Counted from the stretch's first letter, positions 33,157 through 44,917 are shown. The stretch is DNA of 64,000 nucleotides from Posidonia oceanica (GCA_037176725.1 JAZBRS010000029.1:128559001-128623000); one strand, 5' to 3'. Program-made: numbers and translations. The notes: generated by a model not told the origin, from the letters alone.

Positions 33157-35579
33157 TGTAGACACCCCATTTTGACACTTGATGGTGGATCAAACTTGGA
33201 GAAAGCGAGCTCGGAAATAGCGGATTCAACCTTTTCCCCAAAACCCGACCTTTCCACCCAAACAGACCCAATTTGACCTAAAACCAAATCCCATTCCAAA
33301 ACCTACCAAAAACTTACCCAAAACAATTCATTTCCCATCTTCAAAACTAACCTAAGCCTCAAAGCCCAACCAAAGCCAATTTTCAACCCAGCCACAGAGA
33401 TACATGTCTGGTCGCCACATGCACAGGCAACTAAGTCCTGTCGCCAGCAATAGGGGCGACTGGGTCAAGTGCCAAGTGATGGGACGACTGGACTGTAAAT
33501 CTGCAGACCATGCAAGCTCCCGCCGCACGTTCGTTTGGACGCATCCGGCCAGCCCCTTGCCAGCCTGCGCTACACCGCGCACGCCACCTCCCTCACCTAC
33601 CACGCCAATCTCTCCGCACTCGCTCCCATGCACGCCACCTCTGGCCACCCACTCCGGAGCATGCCTGCCACCTCTGCCAACTCCGACGACCTTGCGTCCT
33701 GCCAACACCTCGACTGCCACCCACTCTCTCGGCCTCTCACTGACACTCCTCTGCCACTTGCCAGAGCTAATAGGCAAGGAGGGCTCATTGGAGAAGGGAG
33801 AGAGCTCATTCGGCACCAGAACCTACATCCCGGCCATTGCCGAAAAATAAGAGAATCCATTCCAGCGAGACTTCGACCGCTCCTCCTCCTTGGCCGCTCG
33901 CTCCAGAGCGCAATTCGTCCACCCAAGCACCTTCACACGACCACCAGCTACGCTCTCAGCCCTTCCAATTCCTCCCTAGCATCCTAGACTGCCACGACCA
34001 CCTCGAGCTCGCCGCCTCCTTGCTGCCGCCGGCCGACATTCCCAAAGGCCGCACCTCAGCTCCAGACATCCCCAAACTCCGGGCACAGCACCACAACACC
34101 GCCGCGAACGTGTCTAGACCATCCCGCCCGCCCGCCATCGCCTCCTCTGCCGCAGCAACCCCCACGCTGACGAGCTCCGACGAGCTAGGTTGGGGGACCA
34201 TTCCGTGCCTCCCCGCAGCTAAGCAACACTTCCCCTAGCCTCCTTACATTCCATTCTTGCTTCCTAGATAGTCGTATTAATTTTTCAGTAGCGTAATCGG
34301 CCGATCTTGGCCATCTTCTCCGGCACTGGAGGCTTGCCAGGTTAGGAGCCGTGTGAGACGACGACTAGCCTGAGCCTCCGACAACCGTTTGGCCGGACTT
34401 TGGGCTGCCGCTTTGGTCGGCCCAGAGTTCCGTTTGTCTTGATTTTTGCATGCCTGTAATTATGAATGTTTGCTCTGTATGATTGCATGTTTAGATTTTG
34501 AATTTGCATTGCCATGCGTTCTAGATCTGGTCTCAAAGGTGATTGTTTGGAACGAGGATTTGCAGTCCTGTCGCCAGCCTGACCGGCGACTCAATTGCAA
34601 CTTTTGGTAGTTCCTCTGGCCAACTTTAGACCGCCATATCTTACGACCTAGGCTGCTATTTTGCTATCTGTTTGTTTGCATGTCTTCCTTATCATGCCGT
34701 CTGTTGGATCATGCCTTTAGATTTCAATTTTGCATCATGTAGCTAGCCTGTTTTTGCCCGTGAAGGCCACTGCCTGGCGAAACTGTCAGCCCCTCTGTCA
34801 CTGTTGTCCCAGACGACAGGCTCCAACGCCTCTCCAACAGGCGACCAGCCCCAGTAGCTTTTCTGACCGACGATCCACTACCTCGTCGATCTCACCGGCG
34901 ATGAGCACCGCCGCCCCTCAGGCCGGCGACTGGCCTTGCAGCTCAAACAGTGGCTGAGCCACCTTGATTGCCGCCTTGAGCTTTGGTTATTTTGTTCGCC
35001 TATTTTCAGATCTTGTTTTCCACACCTTGTTTTCCGCGCTTTGTCGTATTTCACCTTATTCGATTTCCTAGCATATCTTAGTCATGTATCATAGCATCGT
35101 AACAATTATAGCAAGTTCAGGCAGTCATTAGGCCTTCATAGCATTTCTCACCCCTTTGGCGTACAGAAGGCAAGCAATTGCTAAAATCCTGCATATGTGA
35201 GCATTAAGCCTAAGAAAGACCGATGCTTCGGACGTATTGGGGGTGCCTAACACCTTCCCCATGTGTAACAGGAGTCCTTGCCCTTTCTCATGGCCCGCAA
35301 TGACCATAATGCCCTCATCCTAGGCACGAGTCATATTTGCATATCATTTGCGTCTTTTTGCGTGTTTTCTCATGCTTTCCTCAGTTTTCCTTGTCTCCCA
35401 ATTTAATAGACACGGTGGCGACTCTGATTTTATCTTATCTTTGTTTTTTCCTCTTTTTCTGGCGTTTCCGAGTAGAGCATCCCTCCTCGGGTCCAACCGC
35501 TAACAGTGATCCTAATTCTGATCGGTGCATGCGAGTTCTGGCATCGTGCATGGACGATCTGAATTTCGGGATTACTACA
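33157..35579 (+). repeat. 3' LTR of copy 2 (2423 bp)
   Basis: It starts TGTAGACACCCCATTTTGAC and ends CGGGATTACTACA. It holds GTCGCC dyads, a GC-rich exon-like block (about 33500-34215), TGCATG-rich central DNA, and the conserved 3' block at about 35190-35340. Open frames inside (for example 33404-33850) are LTR sequence and are not called as genes. Confidence 0.85.
33411..33460. repeat. GTCGCC-N9-GGCGAC dyads (3' LTR copy 2)
   Basis: Units at 33411-33431 (one arm change, GGCAAC) and 33440-33460 (perfect), both with nine-base spacers. A perfect unit lies near 34568-34588 and a diverged one near 34797-34817. Confidence 0.75.
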
Positions 35580-35799
35580 ACTATATATTTATGTTAAGGA
35601 ATTAGGATTTGTGTAAATTTACTAATTTACTCCTGGGTTAATGGGTTACCCGTAGCATGCTACCTGAACCCTGACCCATTAAATTGATGGGTTAGCGGGT
35701 GACGGGTTAATGGGTATACAAAATCTCTACCCTAACCTATTCCTAACGGGTCAGGTCGGGTCGGGTTAACGGGTTATACCCAACCCACTTACAACCCTA

Positions 35800-35807
35800 C
35801 CTACCCT
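35800..35807. other. hAT target-site duplication, right copy
   Basis: CCTACCCT, partner of CCTACTCT at 20913-20920. Confidence 0.7.
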
Positions 35808-36790
35808 ATGGATGATGCACTTGGCAGCCATGTACCGAATGCTAAGAGCACCTTTCCATGCCCACGAGGCAATATGGGCAATAGGCACAGCCCAAATGGA
35901 GGTGCCTCTCATGTACTTCATCCTCACTCATTTGACCCACAAAGACGTTTGATTACTGACGACAGTCCAGAATAGACGCATCAAGCTTGCATTGTTCCAT
36001 TCATGCACTCTTCGGAGTCCAAGGCCTCCTTCATATTTAGGAAGGCAACAATCACTCCAATTGACTACATGGATTTTAGCATCTCCCTAAAGGAAAATTT
36101 TCATAATTTGCTCAATCCTATCAAGGATTGCAATAGGAATCTTGAAAGTTGAGCTCCAATATAGTTGCATACTAGAGATCACCGACCTGATAAGTTCCAC
36201 ATGCCTAGCAAATGAAAGGAGGTGGTGCTTCCATGTTGCATGTCTGGCCTGGATGGTGGCAATTAGCGGCTCGCAATACTCCTTCTTTAGCCTAGTTGTG
36301 AATAAAGGAAGCCCTAAATAGTGGATTGGGAGTGTGCCTTGTTGGATGCCCAGAATATAGATGATATCTTGTTGATTCGTGCACGATCTAGGGAAGTACA
36401 CGACACTCTTAGCAAGGTTAACTTGGAGTCCTGTAAGCCTCGTAAATTGATTGATGATATCCTTTACTCCTCTGGCATTCTTGGTGTCTGTAGTGACAAA
36501 TATCATCAGATCGTCCACTAAGAAGAGATGCGAGATACTATCATCTAGGGATAGAGAGACCGGATCAATACCATTGAGGTGCTCAACCTTATTAAAAAGG
36601 AATGTGAGCATCTGCATTACAATGACAAACTGGTACGGGGCAATAGGGTCTCATTGTCACACGTCGCACAAGGATTGGAATGGGGGAGATAAGGAACCAT
36701 TCACCTCAATGGAGAATGATGCCTCCATAAGTGCTTTGATCCACATACACCATCTGTCACTAAACACAAGGTTTGCCATATGACAATAAA
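35808..36790 (-). pseudogene. LINE reverse transcriptase remnant
   Basis: The minus-strand reading includes SIEVNGS and a broken QGDPIAPYQFVIVM box (family RQGDPLSPYLF), then LFLVDDLMIF in place of the usual FADD catalytic motif, GLQVNLAKS, HYLGLPL, and W…SRVELIKSVL-type spacing (here FARHVELIRSVISSMQLYW). It continues to IRYMAAKCIIHRVG at the hAT junction. Stop codons and the altered FADD motif show it is dead. Its 3' continuation is at 20920-20230. Confidence 0.8.
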
Positions 36791-37671
36791 TAGAACATTT
36801 CTTCTAGAGCTAAACGCCTGATTGATTCCACCTTTGTTCTTCTTATAAATTAAGCAGAGTGAAAAACCAAGTAGCGGAGAGAGCTTCGTGACCTTTTTAA
36901 AGGTAAGGTAGTTGAAAAGTCAACTTTATTCTTTTCTCATAGACGTTAACTTAAACAGGTGTTAGTGTTTGTTTTGATAATAATATTCTTTCCCTTCACT
37001 TTTATTTACAAATCATGTCATTTTCCCTCTCTACAATTGACTTAAATAAGTTAGTGATAAAGTCAATTTAGACTTTATCAATTCTCTTGATAAACTACCG
37101 TAGTAAGTGATAAAGTCAATTTTTAACTCACCAATACTTGATAAATTAAAGAAATATATGTTGTGATAAATTCATGATACACCTACTAGGTGATGTGCAT
37201 ATACTACGTTGTTAAAGTTCATGTTTTCAACCTGTTAAGTATAGTAATTGCAAGATAAAGTTTGTTTTCAACTTATCAATACTCTAGATAAATTACCACA
37301 AATGGGGGGGGGGGGGGGTTAAAGGAAAAGAAAAGAGTTACTATTTGACCACTTTTCTTGGTAGTGTTTGTGCCTTAACTGGAAAGGAAAATATTTTCTG
37401 TTTGTTTCCCAAGTATAAAAGGAGAGAAGATTTTTCTTTCCATGGTATAGGACTGGAATTCCAATGGAAATGAAAATACTCTCACGTCTCCCACCACTCA
37501 TGCCTTCCTTCTTCTCATTCCTCTTCCTCTTTCACAATAGCCTCTCTCATGACAGATCCAAGCGACGGTAGAGCTCGGGGCCTCTCCTTCGCACATGGCA
37601 GTGAAGATCAAGGCCTCTCCTTCTCTCTTGAATCTTCTCGACAGCAATAAGATCTTCTCGACGACAGTGGC
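36791..37671. other. Region without recognised gene; tandem-like repeats and G tract
   Basis: 36990-37150 has repeated GATAAAGTCAATTT/TTGATAAA words. A run of 15 G lies at 37304-37318. 37500-37671 is pyrimidine-rich with duplicated GGCCTCTCCTTC words. The LINE reading stops near 36790. Confidence 0.5.
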
Positions 37672-38375
37672 TGTAATGCCCCAACGTCACATAACAGTAT
37701 CATCTCTACCCAATTAAAGTAATAATCAATTTAAAAGAAAACTAGGCTACAATTAGCATGAAAATAAAACTTTTATAATTATACTACCCAGAAACCTCAG
37801 TGTGCGGCTACGTGGCTCCTATACTGCACTAGGACTGGACTGTACCTTAAATCTGCACCTGAAAACCAAAACACAAAACACGCGTGCATCTAAGTCACCC
37901 AGTACATGCCTACCAAACACACGAAGGAAACACATATAACCCATTACTAAAAATAAATAAAACTGAAACTGCAAAATCCACTGCAAACCATGCCACTTAA
38001 AACACAGTCAATTTCTTCTAAAATCACATGCTTTCATAAAATACTCGTGCATCCAAATTCCATCTCAAATCGCACACATGCACACACACAGGGAACAAAT
38101 CTCGTCGTGCCACCCTGGCCACAGGTGACCAACCTAGCCACAAGTAGTTGCTGAAGACTCTAGCTTCTCTCAACTACAGTGCCGCGGTGAACTACCCCGT
38201 ATGGGAGTGTGAGCGCTGTAGATACCCCATTTTGGCACTCCCTTCATGGTAGTGTAGTCTGTTGCATTAGGTCACTTCTAGAAGTTCTTTGCCCAGCCCA
38301 AGTACTCTCATCTAACTTATTAATACTTGTCCCTGTGATTGAGAGGCCAAAATTGGCAAGTTTGCATTTGAGTGT

Positions 38376-38664
38376 GTTGGACGCTGGACTTCCTAGCGTC
38401 CAACGTTGGACGCTGTGAACCACAGCGTCCAACAACTTGGTTTTCTGTTTCCCCAAGCTTGCCTTATTTGGCTAAAGTCAAAATCCGTGCTTTGCCACCA
38501 CTAGAGGTCCTTTGACCAGTCAAGGGTTTAATTGGCCTTAATGATCATTAATCAGCCATTTATTGAGGAATACTCTTTGATCCTGGCATCTTTACCTCGG
38601 AGGGTTGTTGGACGCTTGTTATTCCAGCGTCCAACATTGGACACTGTAATGGTCAGCGTCCAAC
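38376..38664. repeat. GTTGGACGC dyad doublets (5' LTR)
   Basis: Units at 38376-38404 and 38405-38433 abut with no gap; units at 38607-38635 and 38636-38664 also abut. Each is 29 bp: a ten-base arm, nine-base spacer, ten-base arm (GTTGGACGCT...AGCGTCCAAC; the fourth has ATTGGACACT). In the second unit the spacer adds GTG/CAC pairing. Confidence 0.85.
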
Positions 38665-38728
38665 ATCTCTGAAACAGGAAAGTTTGCTGACTTAACCTTT
38701 GTATCCTTATTTGTTCCTCCCCTACTTC

Positions 38729-38736
38729 TATAAAAG
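38729..38736 (+). promoter_or_regulatory. TATA box of 5' LTR
   Basis: TATAAAAG lies 65 bp after the second dyad doublet. The equivalent place in the 3' LTR (about 57742) carries a short deletion that removes it. Confidence 0.6.
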
Positions 38737-39455
38737 CAAGGGTACCCCCACTAGGTCAGAGGACGGTTCATGAGAATTTGAGGGGACGATTTTTTTGAGA
38801 GAGGAACACAATTTTAGAGGAATTTTTGAGAGCAAGTAGAAAGTGTTTTGAGCCAGAATCTTGAGAGAAGTTATGTTGAGAAAGAGTTTTGAGAGAGCTT
38901 GAGTCCTCCTTGGTCATCAGTGACATCATGTCGACACCTCTTGCATTCCGTGCATAGATAAAAAGGGGGCTCTCTTTAGTTTTCCTTTTCTTCATATCAT
39001 ATGTTTAATTTCGTAGTATAGCAAAGCATTCCATTTCATATATTGTTGTAGCTAGGCATAGTCATACTTAGCTGCAACCGGGGGGATAAAACCCCTCGGG
39101 TAAGTATTCCTCTTTCATTTTATTTTAATTTTCAATTTGCTTTGAATCGTTTACTACACTATATCTAATCTGCATCTTTAAATCTGTTTTGCAAGGAATA
39201 GAAGAAGAAGAAGAAGAAACTCACCAAACACGGACACCCTTGGGCAACGCAGGCATTGTCCCAAGGTAGCTGAACCCACAACCATCACACATCTCCCAAG
39301 GTGTCTCGAGGGCCAGTGAAAGCGAACCTAGAGTGGCGATCACACCATTTCCGTCACTTGTGGAGTGATGGAGTTGGATACAAAAAAGGGACATCGAGAA
39401 AGCACAAATAGACCCAACAAGCTTCTCCTAACCACAAAATCCCATATCTACAGAT

Positions 39456-39472
39456 TGGCGATCACGGTGGGA
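39456..39472 (+). promoter_or_regulatory. Primer-binding site of Tat-like element
   Basis: TGGCGATCACGGTGGGA starts three bases after the LTR end. The tRNA identity was not checked. Confidence 0.55.
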
Positions 39473-41590
39473 CAGCTAAAAGTGCTCCCGTGCTAGGTGA
39501 GTGTTCTCTTCTTCTTCTTTTTTTCCCTTTGCAATCTTTCTATTTAATTTTGCGGATTTTCTTTCGGGGTCGTGGCGAAATTCTTCATAGTGTTTTGAGG
39601 CACCACGACCCTCTCAGTATTTGTTCTTTATTTATGCACTTAAAAGCATGCTTTTATCTTTTATTTAAATAAATCTGGTCTGTCAGTATGTTAAAAGCTA
39701 TGCAGGGCAGCGTCCTACATAGGACGCAGCCTATTCCAGCGTCTTACGCATCTGGACAGTTTTCTATTTTTCTTGCCTTCTTCTGTGATTTCTTTTATTA
39801 GGCTTTTATATGTTGAAAAATGCATGCAACCACCCCTTTCTTTTGTTCTGATTCTCGGGAATAAAGGGGTGTTTGAGTAAAAAAAAATCTTGTTTTAGCT
39901 TTCTGAAAAAAAGGGAGGTTTTCCTGTCAGTGTGTTGGACGCTAATATACATTGCGTCTTACATAAAACACTGCAGATAGTTGCTTCTTACACATCTGGA
40001 TAGGATCCTTTCTGTTTTTGAAATCTTTCTTTGTTTTCTTTTTATAACTGACCCAAGGAACGAGGTGTGAGGTGATCGGCTTTGCCGTAGGGACTGGAGC
40101 CTGAATCCTTCAGTGCTTTCCAAAAATACAAAAAAAAATCGAGTTTTTTTTGTGTGACTTGTGTGGTCCTTGATTGGGAATTAATTTGATTTTGTCTTTT
40201 CTTGGATTACGTAAATAACCACTTATGCCCTAAGCACCCCTGTTGCGAAGGCTTAAGGAAGGTGTTTGCATTGTCATTAGCTTTCACAAGGGTCATTACA
40301 TCTTCCCTTGATCCTTTGTGAAAGTTAATTAGAAACCTAAGTTCAGATTTATATTCCTTCCCCCCCCTTCGGTGGTTTGTTTATCTTGATTGTTATTGTG
40401 ATTGATATGTGAGGGACCCAATCAATCCTGAGTACGCTAGGCTCTACCTATACGGGGTAGGGATCTAAGTGTGCTCAGGCTCCCCAAAGATTCTCAGGAG
40501 TTGAGATAGGGACAGTACTAAAGAAGAGAAATATTTTGTCCTATTTGTGAGGATCCATAGACAACCTACGAAGGCAAGCCATACCCAAGCCTTAAGGTAC
40601 CCTGAGAGTCACACAGGTTTAAAACACTAATAACAAAGCGAAATCCAAAAATCAAAACTTTTAATCGCTATTTGAAAGTGTTTCTGTACAGCTCTCTGTT
40701 ACAGGATGTTGGACGCTACAAATATCTGCATCCTACGTTGGACGCATCAGTTTATGCGTCCAACACATTGTCTGTTTATTCCTTCCATTGCTTGGTTATT
40801 TTGTGGAATTATTGAATACTGTAGGATGAATGTTTGAATAGGGGTCGTAAATAAGTCATTTGAACTTTATTTTTGAGTCATTTCATTTTCTTAGAAGCTT
40901 GTATTAGGCTATAAAGAACTTTTGTAAGTCTTATTTCTTTTCTTTCTTTTGTCTACCAAAGTGTAAGCATTGTAATATTTTCCCTTTACTAGAAGAAAAA
41001 AGAGAGAGAAAAATCAAAAAAAGAGAGAAAAATCAGAAAAGAAAAAAAAAGAAAAGAGAAAAGAAAAAAGAAGAAGGGAAAAAGATGCAAAAAAAAAACA
41101 AAGAAAAGAAAAAAGGTCCTTGTATGGTCCTGTGATTCTCAAGAACACAGGGATTTTGTTCATCAAGAAATATCTATCAAAGGAGCAATTGGTGGCACAA
41201 AGACCAATTTAGCAGACAACTTGAAGTGTTGGAAGCTATTGGGAAAAACGTCCAACATAGGATGCTATCTCTGGTAGCGTCCTACACTGCCATTTTTACT
41301 TCAGAGCCAATCAGCGCATTAGTTGCTTGCCATTTGCCAAGATTAAATCTAAAAATACAAGGAGTGTGTTCCAAGGAGTCGTGGTAGTCATTTCTGCATA
41401 GTCAAGCACTGATTGCATTGGTTAAACCAACCAATAGAAGACAGGGGTGTTGGACGCTATCTTCTATAGCGTCATACATTGGACGTTGCTACTATCTGCG
41501 TCCTACACTTATTGTAACTGAACTTAAGCAGAAACGAGAAAAAAGCTGAGCCAAATATCTGAATCCAAAAGCAGCTACTCAGATACAGAT
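39473..41590. other. Leader of Tat-like element with further GTTGGACGC dyads
   Basis: Non-coding. Dyads occur near 39711-39739, 39943-39971, 40708-40765 (a doublet whose second unit has one base less in the spacer), 41243-41271 and 41449-41508. Arms vary (GCGTCCTAC, GCGTCATAC, GCGTCTTAC) but spacing is kept. A purine-rich run of about 130 bp lies at 40985-41115. Confidence 0.6.
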
Positions 41591-41593
41591 AGC

Positions 41594-43090
41594 ATGCCCA
41601 AGGAGGAACCCATCATGAGGTTATTCGATCCAACCACTGGAGAGGAACTGGATCCCAACTCGGCCCATTATCAAGTATTGTGTCGCTTCCTTTACAATGA
41701 CAACAATCATCCCGGTTCGTCAAATCAAAGAGATGAGGATCTCCATCAAGGTCAACACCTCTCTAGTAAAAGACTACGAAGGTCTGTTGCGAGCCACATC
41801 CCTGAGAATTTGTACCAGAGACAGCATGAAAATGCACCGTCGGATACCCAACACCAGGGGCAGGGAAATGACTTACCAAGAGGATTCTAAGAAAGGGCCA
41901 ATCCTTTGTTTGTTGAGCAGCCACAGCAGCGGCCACCTGGCAAAGGAGCCGATCCATTATTCTCCAACCAACCAGAGTAGAGTTATCGGGTTCCTCTTCA
42001 GTTGGGTATGAATATACAAGGTGACAATCGATAGCCACATGCCAATCAAATATCAAATTCTCAAATTCATGGCGGGCTCAGCAATTTAGCAGAAATAAGG
42101 AAGGTTTTAAATTCCTTAGGGGTTCAGACACAAGCACCCCCAACTTTTGACATGAGTAAATTCCCACTATTTCGGCTTCCTCCTGGTTTCAAGTATCCAA
42201 AGACGCCTAAGTTTGATGGGACCACCAACCCACAAACCCACATTGTCTGGTTTCAAATGGAATCAGTTCCGCACTTCTATGACTTGGGGTTCATCATCCA
42301 CCTTTTCTTCTATTCATTGGAAGGCGAACCCGTGGACTGGTTCCTTACCCTCTTCGAAGACAACCTCAGCAGCTTCGACAAGATCAAGGAATGCTTCTTG
42401 ACCAAGTATCAACACAAGATCGAGTCGAAGCCAACCTTTTAAAACTTGAGTAGGGAGACTATGAAGCCGGGTGAAGAATGGGTCACCTTTGCAAATAGAT
42501 GACGGGAGATGGCTGCCAAATCAGTCCTGGACATCCCGGAAAGACAAGTTATCCAGACATTGATTGCAAACGCTACTGGTCCAATGAAAAGGGGGTTGAC
42601 AAATGCCTATTGCCCTTCTATGACTGCACTCTACGAGGTAGTTGCTTCTATGAAGGAAAATATGCATGAATTTCAGAAGATAGAATGCGATACTGAGTCC
42701 ATTCATCAAGTTGCAAAGCAACGAGATTCTCCTCTTCAAGATTACTGGCAGAATGGCAACCACTTTGGAGAAGATGGCAACGGCAGGGGCAACTAGCATC
42801 ATACAGCTCCACAACAGCAGTCCAAGAGACCAAAGCGCACAAGCTATCCTCCTATTCCGGTCACGCTGATGGATATGTTTGCAGAAATGATAGAAGCCCA
42901 AGCAATCAACCTCCCGCCTCGAAGACCTGAAGGGGCAAACTGCGACAGAAGCAAATATTGCCAGTACCACAGGAGATGTGGGCACAATTTAGAAGATTGC
43001 TGGATCTTTAAGGACATCGTCTATGACTTGGTGGACGCAGATGTCTTCAATTGGGATGTATTGATAGAAAGGGTTTGGAGGCGCCATTAA
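41594..43090 (+). pseudogene. gag of Tat-like element
   Basis: One frame runs 498 codons from MPKEEPIMRLFDPTTGEEL to a terminal stop, with no frameshift but six internal stops (near 41888, 41978, 42029, 42440, 42500, 42794). The core reads FRLPPGFKYPKTPKFDGTTNP, VWFQMESV, FFYSLEGEPVDWFLTL, FDKIKECFLTKYQHKI, ETMKPGEEWVTFANR. The C-terminal end has a C-X2-H-X4-H-X4-C knuckle (KYCQYHRRCGHNLEDCW) about 38 residues before the end. Gag forms the particle and the knuckle binds RNA. Each internal stop is one C-to-T change away from CAA, CAG or CGA. This is a different gag family from the one at 26844. Confidence 0.85.
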
Positions 43091-43261
43091 GACTGAAGCC
43101 TGCTTCTCAAGAGCCTCTACTGATGGAGGCTACACTAAGGGTATTTCCCCAAAGTGTTGTAATTAAACTTTTCCTTCCTTGTTTCCGTATTTGTTTCTGC
43201 TAGAATATACCTAAATAAAATATCTTTTCCTTCCATAAAATAAAAATATAAACAAATGAGA

Positions 43262-43440
43262 AGAAGATTCACCACCCAAGCATGGGAAGTTGAGAACTAA
43301 AGGGGACGGACCATACTTGATAGTTGAAGCATATCTAGGCAACGCCTATTGTTGGCCAAAAGGTTGGTACTGGGCCCGAACATTCCTGGAATGCACTGCA
43401 ATAAATGTTACCCTTGAACCGCACGTCGAGCCAATAGAAT
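43262..43440 (+). pseudogene. Integrase C-terminal remnant
   Basis: The reading PKHGKLRTKGDGPYLIVEAYLGNAYCW resembles the end of Ty3/gypsy integrase (family GKL-x-x-KW-x-GPY-x-V…GAY). It follows gag by only 170 bp, so protease, RT, RNase H and most of integrase are deleted. Confidence 0.55.
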
Positions 43441-43689
43441 ACCCGTGCCTGTGAACTCACTGTTCCCAAAGCCTAGGAATCCTGCTTCTAACCTCATCTC
43501 ACAAACACTTTGTGGGGAGAAAGTATCATTGATCCAAACACTGAAACAGAGGCAGACCTTTATGAGTTCCCTTTCCAGACCTTGAATAAACGAGTCCACA
43601 CACTTCCTACAAGTCAGACATGCCTTTTGGTAGAGGTCCAAAGCCAAGCTTAGAAGCGCAAAAGAGAGGTGTGTCCCGAAATAAAAAGA

Positions 43690-43890
43690 AAGGAGTGTGT
43701 CGGTCCATCAAATAAATATCTGTTGGCCGAACACTCAAAATGGGAGTGAGACTACTAAATGCCTACCAAAAGATCAGAGAAGAAGGCAGCAAAGAAGCTT
43801 TCCATCAAACAAAAGAAAGAGAGAGGAAAAGATGGCAGCAAAGAAGCTATCCAAGAAAGGAAGGCAGTAAAGAAGCTGTCCATGTGTCAA
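43690..43890. repeat. Short direct repeats (AGCAAAGAAGCT...)
   Basis: The words GGCAGCAAAGAAGCT / GGCAGTAAAGAAGCT recur three times with AAAGAAAGAGAGG-type spacers. No gene is seen. Confidence 0.4.
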
Positions 43891-44154
43891 AATTAAAAAA
43901 AATCAGGAATTGAAAAGCACAGTAGGATTTGACCTTGAGCTGGGGGGGTAAAATTCTAAATCTCTAGCCAAAGTCTCAAGATAGGTCACTACCTCTTTTC
44001 CTACACCCTGCACTACACACTGAGAGGCAAGGGGCAGGAACCTAGGTCTAGGGGCAATTGGGTGCCAAAGCAAGCCTGTGGTATCTTTTGGCTCCAAGAT
44101 TGCACAAGGGACCTAACTATCAAGGTTTTCCCAACTCCTTGGAAGATTCTTCTT

Positions 44155-44530
44155 CTCCCAGAAAAATCCAAAAAAAAATGATAAAACCAAAATTCCAAAA
44201 AAAAATGATAAAACCAAAAATCCAAAAAAATTATAGAACCAAAAATCCAAAAAAATGATAAAACCAAAAATCTAAAAAATCATAAAGTCAAAAGTCAAAA
44301 TGATAAAACTAAAAAAATCATAGAACCAAAAATCCAAAAAAAAAAAGATAAAACCAAAAATCCAAAAAAAAAATGATAAAACCAAAAATCCAAAAAAATC
44401 ATAGAGCCAGAAATCAAAATGATAAAACCAAAAAGAATCATAAAACCAAAGATCCAAAAAAAAAATCATAGAACCATAAAACCAAAAAATGATAAAACTA
44501 AAAATCCAAAAAAAGAGCAAAAGATAAAAA
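44155..44530. repeat. A-rich minisatellite (AAAACCAAAAATCCAAAAA...)
   Basis: About fifteen variable-length copies of a unit ATGATAAAACCAAAAATCC plus an A run. Frames across it are low-complexity (Phe/Leu/Trp on the minus strand) and not genes. Confidence 0.75.
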
Positions 44531-44867
44531 AAAATATAGAGTAGGGTAAAATCTACCCAACCAACATCACTTCATGGAACTGATAACAAATCTGGCCAAT
44601 GATAAAAATCTAGGGCATTAGCAATTCCACGTCGCGTTTCGACCACTCCTATTTAGGACGGTCACTTGGTACTCGCTTACGATTCGATACCATCTTCATT
44701 TAGACAACAAATTTGAGGCCAGATTTATTATCTTCCATCTAAGTTTATTTCAAGCAATATATGTACATATTTATTTATTATTTTTCCTTGGACTAGGGGC
44801 AAGGGGCACCCTAGATGGCCTAATATGTTCTTTTCCAAAGTTTCTCTGCAGAAAACTACTGATATAT

Positions 44868-44917
44868 GTTGGACGTGGCAAAATCTTGCGTCATAAATTG
44901 GACGCAACCTATTCTGG
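44868..44917. repeat. GTTGGACGC dyad doublet cut by solo LTR
   Basis: The first unit is GTTGGACGTG-N9-TGCGTCATAA. The second starts ATTGGACGCA ACCTATTCT and is interrupted; its right arm GGCGTCCAAC resumes after the solo LTR at 51021. Joining across one copy of the TCTGG duplication restores the ten-nine-ten geometry. Confidence 0.7.

Larger units (their letters stand above)
23927..35579 (+). mobile_element. Non-autonomous Ty3/gypsy element, copy 2
   Basis: The order is truncated 5' LTR (23927-25717), primer-binding site (25719-25736), leader, decayed gag (26844-28870), Ala/Pro-rich linker, splice-donor match (29291), about 3.8 kb of non-coding repeats, polypurine tract, and full 3' LTR (33157-35579). 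No pol domain is visible anywhere. The 5' LTR lacks the first 633 bp present in the 3' LTR, and the hAT sequence at that junction is also truncated. A single deletion across the hAT/LTR boundary explains both. Confidence 0.85.
20921..35799 (-). mobile_element. hAT DNA transposon, interrupted by a Ty3/gypsy element
   Basis: The left end reads TAGGAGTGTAAGCGAGTCGG. The right end, on the other strand, reads TAGGGTTGTAAGTGGGTTGG. Of the first 22 positions 17 agree, and both ends are followed by GGGTTAACGGGT-like subterminal words (21070-21085 and 35690-35780). An 8-bp duplication flanks the pair. A decayed hAT transposase lies inside on the minus strand. The transposon inserted into a LINE and was later invaded by the Ty3/gypsy copy 2, which together with a deletion removed the transposase N-terminal half. 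Confidence 0.75.
38217..39452 (+). repeat. 5' LTR of Tat-like element (1236 bp)
   Basis: It begins TGTAGATACC and ends ATATCTACA, so the termini TGTAGATA/TATCTACA are inverted. It contains two abutting doublets of the GTTGGACGC dyad (38376-38433 and 38607-38664), a TATA box, and a GGGTAAGT donor-like site at 39098-39105. Confidence 0.85.

Noticed and set aside
33404..33987. Open frames of about 150 residues in the LTR (and relatives at 23807-24375)
   Set aside because: The shared reading in the two LTRs follows from LTR identity, not from selection on a protein; frames overlap on both strands.
38376..38664. CRISPR-like repeat-spacer array
   Set aside because: Arms are inverted, not direct repeats with unique spacers of constant length, and the genome is a plant's.
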